A stretch of 64,000 bases of DNA from Parachlorella kessleri (Eukaryota; Chlorophyta; Trebouxiophyceae; Chlorellales; Chlorellaceae), in NCBI GenBank assembly GCA_001598975.1, contig BBXU01001073.1:1-64000 (forward strand), read 5' to 3'. The notes beneath the pieces were generated by a model. It saw only the letters and a program-made list of their open reading frames with translations, had not been told where the DNA came from and made no database searches. Shown in pieces: positions 36,101 through 45,900 of the stretch. Numbering within the stretch: the stretch's first letter is position 1; each line of letters starts with the position of its first letter. The translations under genes were made by a program, and so were the position numbers.

Positions 36101-36565
36101 GTTCCTGGGCTAATCAAACCTCTTGGCTTGGTAGCCAGATGTCAAGAGGGTCCCAACGCAGAAACCGTTGCGTTGCACCTACTAGCTCGTGCCCTCTAGC
36201 TGCTGGTACAATCAAGAGGACAAGGCAAGGCAAGTGTGCTGTGCCTGAGACCTTGCAGAGTAGCGACACCTGGGTCGCTATTACTAGCAGTAGCGCACAA
36301 CAAGAAACATGTAACCGTGATTGGACCACGCCGATCGAGCGTGATCTGACGAATGAACGAGCCTACTGCACTGATTCCCGCCCTTAGTCTGAGGGAGGCT
36401 AGGCACATGAGCAGGCCTTGCTGATATTGTTTTGTGCATGTTCGTGAATGGAGTCATTATCTGACAAGAGCACACTTGCTTGATAGCACACCAGTCTACC
36501 AACCAAACCCTGCGTTTTGCAGTGCTATATCGTTTCGCGTACTGCTACATCACCGTATCATAGTC
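36101..36565. promoter_or_regulatory. Bidirectional promoter, NDUFB7 / bL32m
   Basis: Start codons of NDUFB7 (36100, minus) and bL32m (36566, plus) are 465 bp apart and divergent, or 507 bp if bL32m starts at 36608. Both products are nuclear-encoded mitochondrial proteins, so a shared promoter is plausible. No TATA box is obvious. Confidence 0.45.
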
Positions 36566-37439
36566 ATGACAGGCATATATAGGGTAGCACGACAGGGCTG
36601 GCTGAACATGGGCAGGCTGACGGCATGGCAGCATCAACCCAGCATGTTGTTCTCCACCCTGTTTCCGGCTTTGTGGTCACCCGAGGTGGCTACATCTCGC
36701 CCAGCAGCCAGTGGACTATCCCGGCTAACGTCCCTGATCCCCTCTCTAGCCGACATGGCCTGGCTGGCAGTGCCCAAGCGGAAGGTCAGGCGGGATAGGT
36801 CCCAGCATCTTTGTTGGTTTTGGCCGCCGTGCTTTCTATTCTTGATGAGCGTGGGACTGTTGCACTTGGTCATCTAGAGAGTGCTGCAAGTTCTGTTGGC
36901 AAAGGTGGTTGAGCTGCTGCTGCTGCTGCTGCAGGTGACGCCGCACCGGAAGGGAAACAGGAGTGCCACCAAGTATATCCGGTTTGTGCCAGTCGTGTCT
37001 CGCTGCAGGTATGCTCAAGAGCAGCAAGGACGAGCCATACTATCTCCTAGCACATGAATCGGGAACTTGGGGAGTAAATTCAAGATGGAAATGCAAGTGA
37101 CAGGAAGGGGTCAGACAGCAGTGTGGCGGGTGCCAGCGGCGTCAATAAGCAGGCAGCATAAGAAAGGGGGGAACAAGTTGCAAGCAGAAGGGCAATAAGG
37201 GAGTAAATTTGCATGATTCTAGGGGGTACTGATTTGTTGTGAGGTGTGTACTGGTTGTGACCAGCGGAAGGGCTCTGGCTCGCCGTGCATGCTCTCGTAG
37301 CCTCCCGCTTGGGCCCAACGGATGATTTGCTCCTGTGCGCAGTAAATGCGATCGGGTGTTCCAGCAGCACCAACTGCCGTCCAAGTGTGAAAAGGAGGAA
37401 TGCCCAGCCTTCAACTTGCGAGAGAGGCCAAGTGTCTGA
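36566..37439 (+). CDS. MRPL32: Mitochondrial ribosomal protein bL32m
   Basis: Three exons, 36566-36784, 36935-37008, 37343-37439 (stop TGA), give 129 residues. Exon 1 encodes an Arg/Ser-rich, mostly uncharged N-terminus suited to a mitochondrial presequence. It is followed by AWLAVPKRK, where bL32 proteins begin (often after presequence cleavage). Exon 2 adds VTPHRKGNRSATKYIRFVP and VVSRC. Exon 3 supplies SKCDRVFQQHQLPSKCEKEEC. The four cysteines (C-x2-C ... C-x4-C) form the zinc ribbon typical of mitochondrial bL32. The start may instead be the second in-frame ATG at 36608, giving 115 residues. The protein belongs to the large mitoribosomal subunit. In yeast and mammals maturation of its presequence by an m-AAA protease gates assembly. 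Whether that holds here is unknown. Confidence 0.88.
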
Positions 37440-38371
37440 GGCAGTGGCCTGTGGCGATGGTTGCCAGGCTGGCCTCCTCCCCTGGCGGCAGCTGGGCTTC
37501 AGGTCTCTCAGTCTTGGTGGGGGCGGGCATTGTGGCCCCTGACAGCCTGTAGTTTGATAACTGATGCACAAATAGGCAACAATAGCGAGGCAGCCCAATT
37601 TGGTTTGAAGCTTGCAGCCCACAGCTTCACTAAGGGCAATAGTGCGGACGGTCTTTAGAGCAGCTGATATGGTTCGTGTGGCAGAGAAATGATATCGGAA
37701 GGTGACGACTGCATGGTACCGTGCCGAGCCACAGCTCCTTGAAATTTTTTTGATGGCTTCTGCTCTTACTTGTACATCTTTGCATGTACCCTTGCTCCTT
37801 CTTGCACCTGTTTATGCCTTTACCATGTGCCACAGGCGTGTGGCAAGAACAATGGCAACAAGGTGGAATTGGGAAGCACAAATCTTGCCCTTCTTGTCCC
37901 GTGCATTCCATCTTAGGTTATGCCCATGCACTCTTATGTTCCATTTGAATGTGGAACGGGTCAGGGCACATTATCAAGGCACGATTATGATGCACAGTGC
38001 TAACTTACCTCCTGTTGTCACGTGCAATGCCTCTGAAACTAATGCGGGGGGCTGGATGGTATTTTGTTGGGCATGGCTTCTCAGCTAGCGCGCTCACTCT
38101 GGCGCCAATCACATTGCTCGGTATGGCTGGCTAGCCAAAGTTGTCGCATGCACCTAGGAATTATTCTCATTTATGACCAGCGGCCGTCCAGTGTACAACA
38201 AAAACCGCCTTGGCCTGTTCCCGTTGGGGCGGAAGGGACGCATTGACCTGCTCACCTGGTTGGACTTGGCTGCCGTTGCAGCTACAGAAAAGGAATCAAA
38301 GGTTTTGATGTCATGGTACTGAAGTGATCAGCCTCTCTTGCCCACAGTTTCCAAAGTCCTTGATTTCAGTC
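37440..38371. other. Intergenic region, no gene seen
   Basis: This is the 3' UTR of bL32m and promoter of the translocator gene. A minus-strand open frame at 37080-37622 overlaps the last bL32m exon and is a shadow. An open stretch at 38179-38330 on the plus strand has an acceptor before it but fits neither neighbour. Confidence 0.35.
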
Positions 38372-41300
38372 ATGGCGGAGACAAGGGGGGAAGTGCTGCG
38401 ACAAGTATTCAGGCAAGTGCCCTACCCCCTTGCACAATCTAGGGAGAGCTAAGAAGGTCAGCGCTTCAGTCAGCGTGCAAAAGCACCGCTCCAGCCAGGA
38501 GACCCCCAGGGGTAGGCACAGCCGGGCTGAGGACGGCACGGCTTTGCTGCTAGCTCAGTCCGCACCCAAACACAGCTGTGTGCTCACGGTGCTGCAGGAG
38601 CTACTTCTACGTTGTCATATGGATGTCAATATCGATATCTGTTATACTATTCAATAAGGTAGGCCTAGGCTGGGAGCATACGCAGTACCTTTGGCGTGGC
38701 CTGACAACGGCTTTCGGTGCCTAACTGGGCCCTAGCTGGCTGCAGTGGCTGCTGGCGTATTCGGGTTTTCCGCACCCCATCACCCTCACAGCCTGGCACA
38801 TGGTGTTTTGTTCCACTGTCGGCTTCCTATGTGTCCGGGTGCTGCGGCTGGTGAAGAGTCACAACATGACTGCACGGGCCTACATGCAGCGAGTCATGCC
38901 CATAGGTAACTTGGCGACTGCTTGCTGCACGGCTGGAACAAGTGGAAATGATAGGCTGCTGGGAGGAGTTTGTCAAGTTTGGGATTGCAAGCGACAGCAG
39001 GGTGGTGGGGATTGCTGCCTCACCGACAGGGGGTAAGCGGAGGCGAGAGAGTTGAGGCCTGGTGCCAGGCGCCGGCTGGGCATGCTTGTTACGCTCTGCT
39101 GGCTCACCGCAGAGCGTACTGGCTGCATGCCTTGGGGCATGGCGTCGGACCACAGCGTTTCCCACAACTTAGGGGCCCCAGCTACAGCCATGATGGCAGC
39201 AGACGTGCAGGTCGCTAGCTGGGACAGCTGCCAAGTGCAGGCATTCCCCGCTTCGCTGTGCTGTGCAGGGCTTTTGTATGCTGCCAGCCTGTGGCTCTCC
39301 AACTCAGCCTACCTGTATCTATCAGTTTCATTCATTCAGGTAAAGGGCTAAACTCGGGGCTTGCCCTACATATGGCTGCTCCATGTATGACTGCCTGCCC
39401 AGCTTCAAAGTTGTCAACACCCGCCATGCAATGCATCCACGACAAGTACCAAGTGCCTTGGTGCTTGACTTTGTAGCACCACAGTCCGATGAGATGTGCC
39501 CAATGTATGTGTCCCTTGTCTCCCTCCAAGCAGATGACCAAGTCGCTGATGCCGGGCCTGGTGTACGCGTGTGGCGTGCTGATGGGGGTAGAGCGCTTCT
39601 CTGTGGCCAGCGCCGCCAACATGGGTGGGTGCTGATAGGGGTGGGCGCTGGTGGCTGCTGGGCTGCTTGGGGCTCTGAAGAAGGGTGGGAGCTGCTGCTT
39701 GTGGTTGAGCGGCAGTGGGTCTACGTTAAGTGCACCACAGACTATATATGAATGGTCGGGTACGTATATACCACATACGCCCTGCTGAACGTCCTTGTCA
39801 CTATGCGTTTGGCCACACAGGCGGCAGCAGACCATAGTACACAGGTCCAAGCGCATAGTGGCAAGGATGTTCAGCAAGGCCGCATGTGAGCAGAAGCATC
39901 CCTGGAGGTGCAGCATCATGGCCGGCCGGTATTATATTATCTGCAAAGTTAGGCGGACGAGGCACCTGCTGCGTCCCAGTCACCGGCTGCCTGCCTTCCC
40001 CCGGCACTGTGCAGTGTTGATAGCGTTTGGCGTGCTGGTGTGCGCCGTGGGGGAGGTCAACCTGGTCTACAAGGGCCTGGTGCAGCAGCTGGCAGCGCTG
40101 GTTTTCGAGGTGGGTTGAGCAGCACGCCCACCAGCACACCATCCCCTTGCAGCAGCCACTGTCCGTCAGCTCAACCTGGGGCTTAAGGTGGGCCCCCCGC
40201 AGATGTGCCTGAGCGACTATATGTATGTAGCTCAGCAATGTGGTGGAGCATTTGGTTGACCCACCACCCAGCTAGCCCAGCGCGGGACTCAGAATCCTAG
40301 CCGACCGGTCGTGAGAGGTGCAAGGGCTGAAGCTCGTGGCACTGCTGCGCTGCAGGCGGCGCGGCTGATGCTGGTGCAGATTCTGATCAACTCCAAGGGC
40401 TACAACATGAACCCGCTGCAGGTCAGGCAGCAGCCACCTCTCCTCCTGCCATGCTGCATCCTTCCTTGATCCGTGCGTGTGGGTGCATGACCTGCAGACT
40501 GTAAGCTGGTGGGAGAGTGCCCAGCAAGGCTTGTGCACCAAGGGCTGATGTGTGCCTGCCTGTGCTTGTCAGTCTCCTGACTGACTACCTGCCTGCCTGC
40601 CTGCCTGCCTGGCTGACACTCCAAGGTCCTGCAACCCCTGGCCTGCAGAGCTTGTACTACGTCTCGCCGGCCTGCCTCCTAGGCCTCAGCGTGCCATGGG
40701 GTGAGCTGGGGCTAGCGCTGGCTTGTCCCCTGCTCTGCCAGCCGCCGCGGGGGGCTGCCTAGTCACTGCTATGTTCAAGCGATGTGCATGTACAGCTGTC
40801 GCACTGCACAACTTCCTTGGCAGTTACACTCAGTCCAGAATGCTCCATGCTGGAGAGTGTCAACCCAAAGCGTGCAACCACGCCCTCACCTGCTTCTGAG
40901 GGTGTCCGTGGGTGACACTGTGACTGCAGTGGCGGTCGAGATGCGGCCACTGCTGGCTAACCCACCCCCCATCTATCCCTCGGTCCTACTGGCAAATGCT
41001 CTGGCAGCGTTTGCTCTCAATTTGGTGGGTGCTAGCAGCATGGTTGATACTCTGTTGATGGGCAATCTTCCTGGGGGGGTGTTCACTGTCACGCAGTAAT
41101 TTGCCGTGTACATTGCGGTATGCTGCCGCCTGCACCAATGGTCATACTGAGAGGATGCGGGACCCCATGGCCGTTTGCTTCCAAGGCACTGTTGGCCTTG
41201 ATCTGGAAGCAGCTGGAGTCGTTGCATGCCTGCAGACTGAGGCCCCTAGCCTTTGGGACCTCCAAGCCTACTGTATCCCCTCCCCACCACGCCTCCCTTG

Positions 41301-42095
41301 CTTCCCCCTTGCAGGCGGTATTCTTACTGATAGGCAAAACCAGCGCGCTGACTATGAACATTGCAGGGGTGATCAAGGACTGTGAGTGGGGCACACATAA
41401 TAATAGACATGTAGCACCTGCTGTGAGACCGTGCTTCAGGTGTCAACCTTGGCATGTGGAGTGATCGATATGTTTAAGCAGCGTGCATGCACAGACTTCT
41501 TCTGCTAAGCAGGAGAGAGCCGGTGCACCCACCTGAGGTATCAGCGGATGCTGCAGGGATGCTTATCTTCTTTTCGTTCTACCTGTTCCATGCCCCGGTC
41601 ACGCGGTTAAACCTTGCGGGCTACGCCTTCTGCTGTGCGGGCGTGGCGGTGTATAACTACCAGAAGCTGCAGGTGTGGAGCAGCTTGGGTGCTCTTTCTT
41701 GCCTTGTGGCCTGTTGCCCTTGTGGATCATAGACTATTCTGTATCGCAAGGGCTAGGTTGGTATCCAGGGGTGAGAAAGCAGAGGTTGATGCGCTTGCTC
41801 GGGCTGCAAGCAAGTTGGCAGGGAAAGGCAGCAAGGTGACACATCCATCAGGTCAATGGTAGGCGACAAGTCAAAGGCCGACGCTGCCGTACTGCCTTAC
41901 CAAATGGCTGCAGAGAAGCTCATCAATCTCTGGCCTGGTCTGCAGGCCTTGAAGAGAAAGGCAAAGCAGCGAGAAAGGGAGGAGAAAGAGGAGGATGAGG
42001 AGCAGCAGCCACTGCAGGCGCAGGAGCCCAGGTCAGCCAGGGGGGGGGCAAACAGCGCTGCTACGCCCAGGTTGATAGAGGTCAGGTCCTCCTGA
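38372..42095 (+). CDS. Triose-phosphate-type sugar-phosphate/phosphate translocator
   Basis: Twelve exons: 38372-38412, 38598-38658, 38746-38905, 39269-39339, 39534-39624, 40015-40109, 40356-40421, 40649-40700, 40930-41024, 41315-41381, 41557-41672, 41946-42095. They give 354 residues, phases consistent throughout. The protein is a DMT-superfamily carrier of the TPT/NST group with about ten membrane spans. Landmarks are SVILFNKWLLAYSGFPHPIT, LWLSNSAYLYLSVSFIQMTK, LMPGLVYACGVL, EVNLVYKGL, SLYYVSPACLLGLSVPW, GKTSALTMNIAGVIKD and LNLAGYAFCCAGVAVYNYQK. The C-terminus is a cytosolic charged tail rich in Lys, Glu and Gln. There is no transit peptide: the protein starts only 14 residues before the first span. 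It therefore resembles the plant 'probable sugar phosphate/phosphate translocator' clade of Golgi/ER rather than the plastid TPT. Substrate unknown. Intron 1 uses a GC donor. An extra small exon between 41673 and 41945 cannot be excluded. Confidence 0.9.
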
Positions 42096-42923
42096 AGCTA
42101 GCCAGGGCTAGGCTGCGCACTGGATGTGGGAGGCACCGCGTGCCTCGCACAACATGGAGGTGTGCCACATTCAAGGCAGGTCCTCCAGGGAGATAGCCGG
42201 CAGGGCGGGTGGGCAGCGGAGCGGGTGAGGACAGCTGGACTCCCTGGATATGAGGTGGATGTTGCAGGGGGGCATGCTGGCTGGCAAGTTGTTGGGACAG
42301 CTGGTAATCCCGATTGTCGACCTCTAGTACCCTTTTCCGCTGCCTGCCTCTCTGTCACTGTCCCAGGAAATATCTCTTTGTCGGATATATCTTTACCTCA
42401 ATCCTGCTGATCAAAAAACGCTGCAGGGCTTGCTTATGCATGTCTTTCTAAAGCTTCATGTCGTATGGGCCCTCTTGCTGCTCTGCATTGCTTGCTGTCA
42501 ACGCCTGGCCATTTTGCAACCAAGCACACCCCATGTGGTGCAACCAGAGATCCTGGTCATTGTTGTTCCTTCTTGCTTAAGCAGTAGGTATGTATAATAG
42601 CGTCCATATATGGTTGATAGTTGGAACCTATGCTGTGGCATATTCATTACCCCTTCCCTCTGCTGCTTCGTTGGTATTACACCATCTCAAATCGGCGCAG
42701 CACCGCTTCTGTTTTCCGGCACAGGATTGTTGCAAGTTTCTCTAAGTTGAAGTTTTTAAGAACAGTTTAAGAGAACGGTGCACGCCTAGAAGACAAGGCT
42801 ATGCAGAGAACTGTAAGCAGACTGCTATCCTCCTGCGGGCCAAAGAGGGAAAGATACCACCAGCGTCTGACAAAAAGGAGGCAGGAACCAAACCTGATGA
42901 TCACCCCTAGCAATGTTGCAGGC
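42096..42923. other. Convergent 3' region, translocator / NOL11-like
   Basis: Both stops face this 0.8-kb spacer. TGTAA at 42812-42816 (+) and TTACA at 42677-42681 (TGTAA on minus) are the candidate poly(A) signals. Used together they would make the two transcripts overlap by over 100 nt. No exon is visible. Confidence 0.4.
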
Positions 42924-45900
42924 TCACAGAACACGAAGGTCAAGCCACTCGAGTGTGTACTTGGCTGCTGCGGTGGCTCGCACAGCAGGGAGGGCGCCAG
43001 CGCCCCGCTGCGCCTGCTGCAGCACGCCGTGCACTTGCGACAGCCGCCGCAGTGACCGCAGCTGCCCCTCCACCAGGCCCCGCATCTCAGAAAGCACCTG
43101 CCCAGCCTGTACGCAAACATGGAGCAACACAGTGGGTCACATTTCAGGCACACCCCACAGCGTAACTGCGGTCAGCCCTGTGCAGTTCACCCCCACCTCT
43201 CCTCTATTCCGCTGCCCGCCGCCAATGGCGAACACTAGTAAAATGCAGGGGGGCCTAGCAACTTTGTAGCTGGTCAGCACAGGCTCAGGCTCAGCCTCCG
43301 GGAAGACTGGAGGCCTCATTGTGTATAACGGCGCCAACAGAGGTGACATCACCACCCCAGCTACAGATTTCCGCAAGTAGGAGTCGGCCGACACCCAGGC
43401 AGCGCGTGCTTCAGTTCCCCGCCGCCACGGCGCCCTCAGAAGCCGCCACGCCCGCCGCAGCAGCAGGCTCAGCTGATTGGCTCACCAGGTGGCAGACTGC
43501 CGCAAGCACTCACCTCGCGGTGCAGCACCAGGCGCGCCATGTTCGCGTCCATCGCCGCGCCCGCCCACTCCAGCACGGCGGCAGGGTGCGGCAGCACGAC
43601 CGTGGCCGGCAGGCCGGCGCCAGCAGCCACAAGGTAGCGGTCGCCGACCAACTGAGCAAAGTTGGTGAGCAGGGTGCGGAGGTAGCGCAGGAGCGCCAGC
43701 GCCTCTGCAGTGCTGAGCTGGCGAAGCGCGCCTAGCAGGGCGCTGGCGTCGTGCTTGATGGCAACCAGCGGGTGCAGGCAGACCTGCGGTGGGAGGAAGG
43801 TAGTCCATGCCATTAGACATGTGGGTTAGTGAAGGGGGCCACTTCGAGACCAATAGCAACTCTCTGAAGGCTAAATTACTTCAGGTGCGCTGACAGCGCC
43901 AGGGAATACAGATGCGCTCCGCTCGAAGATCTAGAAAGAACCTTCTACCAGGATAGGGACAACAAGTGAGGAGGCTAGCAGGCAGCAGGGGTCATTGAAC
44001 GCCAGTGCAGCATCCAACCATTTACGCAATGTCACCTGCGCAGCACTGAAGCCCTCCACTGCCGCAGCGCAGCAGGCAGCCACAGCCAGCAGCTGATCCG
44101 GCACCCGGCCCCCCTCTGCCGCTGCTGCCCTCTCCACCGCCACCACCGCCGCCTCCGCCGCCGCCCTGGCGCCTGCCAGGTAAGCACGCTGCGCCTGCTT
44201 CGCATCGTCTGAATGCGCCCTGCCCAGCAGGCCCCTCAGCGTGCCGGCCACGTCGGCGGCGGACACGTCGCTGGCCTGGGAGAGCAGCAGCTGCAGCAGC
44301 GGGTACTGGTGGGCCGATGCCAGCGCCGGCACTAGGCCGGGGCAGGCGGCCAGCGAGCCGGGGTGCTGCGCGGCCACCAGCTCGCCGAGACAATCCCACT
44401 GGCCCAGCCCTACACCAGGGCAGCAGTTGGTGCAGCAACTGACCGCCAGAGTAAAAGGCAAGGGAACTTGGTCGTCATGGCACTGTCAGCGCGTGGCTCT
44501 ACCGGACAACGCGGCCGGGTGTAAGCAGCTAAATTCCGTTGCTGCTACCATTGACCTAGCTGAAGAGAGTGCCACAGGCAAGGGCTGCTCACTCCAAACG
44601 CTACAAATTGTTGCGTTGAGAGGCAGTTCACTATGCAGCATGCACCACTAGGCGGCCATTGGGGGCTCAGAGAGATTCCCACAGGTACAGCTTCGTCACT
44701 GTGCATCAGCTGTCTCTATCTACATGTCAACACCTAGTCATCACAGCCCCTGCCGGCCCGCCTTCACCACAACAACCCTTGGGGTATGCAATGCAGACAA
44801 ATGCAGAGATGCCAAGGTGTTCTCCCCATGTACAGGCAGCACCGCCACTCGCCGCCAATCCCACCTGCTGCTGCTTGCAAAAGCCTGGACAGGAGCCGCT
44901 GCGACAGGGGCACGCCATGCTGCTGCGAGACAAGGAGCAGCTGCTGGACCGCCTGCTGGAGCCTGATGCCGCTGGTCGCTGCTGCCGCGCCGCTGGCATC
45001 GCTGTTGCCCGAGGCGGAGCGGTCAAGCACGGCGTCCCAAGCGACGCGCTCTGCTGCCTGCAAGGCTGGACTGCTGGGCTCGCTCCACCTGCATACCATG
45101 CCACGTCACACAATGCCTGGTGCTTTGCTACGACTGCAATTCTGTGTGGTTGGTTCCCCGGCCCTCCATACCCACGCACAACCCCGACGCGAGCAGGAGC
45201 ACTGGCAACTGTTGGGGCCTAATGAAGTGGGTACATTTGAACAGCGTGAGCAAGCAAGAGCAAGCACAACACTTTACAGGGGCAGGGGCTGACAAGGGCA
45301 GGGCACGGGAAGGGGGCTCAGAGAGATTCCCACAGGTGCAGCTTCATCACTGTGCATCAGCTGTCTCTATCTACATGTGATACCTAGTCATCACGGCCCC
45401 CTCCACTCGCCATGTGTTTACAAGTGCGATACTCTGCTTGCAAATCACGCACCATGCATCAACAGCAGCGTGCAGATTCACATATTCCGAACCCTGCTTG
45501 CAACTCAGCCCTGCCGACACCCGAAGCCACCAACCCCTAACCGCACCTTACAACGGCCGGCTGCACCAACTGCTGCGCATCGCTGCTGTGGGCTCGCTGC
45601 GCATGCTCTGCCTGCTGCGTCTCCAGCTCCAGCACGAAATGCACCGGCGCCGGCGCCGCAGACCCTACAGCAGGCGGCCCCGCCAGACTGGCCAGCTCCG
45701 ACTCGTGCAGAGCCGCGGCCGCCGCGGCGGCACAGGGATTGGCGGCGGCAGCGTGGGTGTCGACCTCCCCGAACAGAGCGGAGGCAGGGTCAGTGCCGCG
45801 GCGTGTCGCAGGCGTACTCAAACACAGCGCCCCTGTCACAGAAGGAAGGGGCAGGAGGGGGTCCGTCAACAATGACAGGCTTCCACAGGGGACCCTACCA

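Noticed and set aside
37080..37622. 180-codon open frame on the minus strand
   Set aside because: It overlaps the last exon of bL32m on the other strand, has no domain, and its apparent hydrophobic parts are composition effects.
38179..38330. Open stretch starting GRPVYNKNRL after an acceptor, considered as a bL32m or translocator exon
   Set aside because: A better third exon of bL32m with the zinc-ribbon cysteines was found at 37343-37439, and the translocator starts cleanly at 38372.
41736..41855. Extra exon in the translocator gene encoding a Lys/Ala-rich stretch
   Set aside because: No acceptor-donor pair keeps phase as simply as joining 41672 to 41946. It is left as a possibility only.
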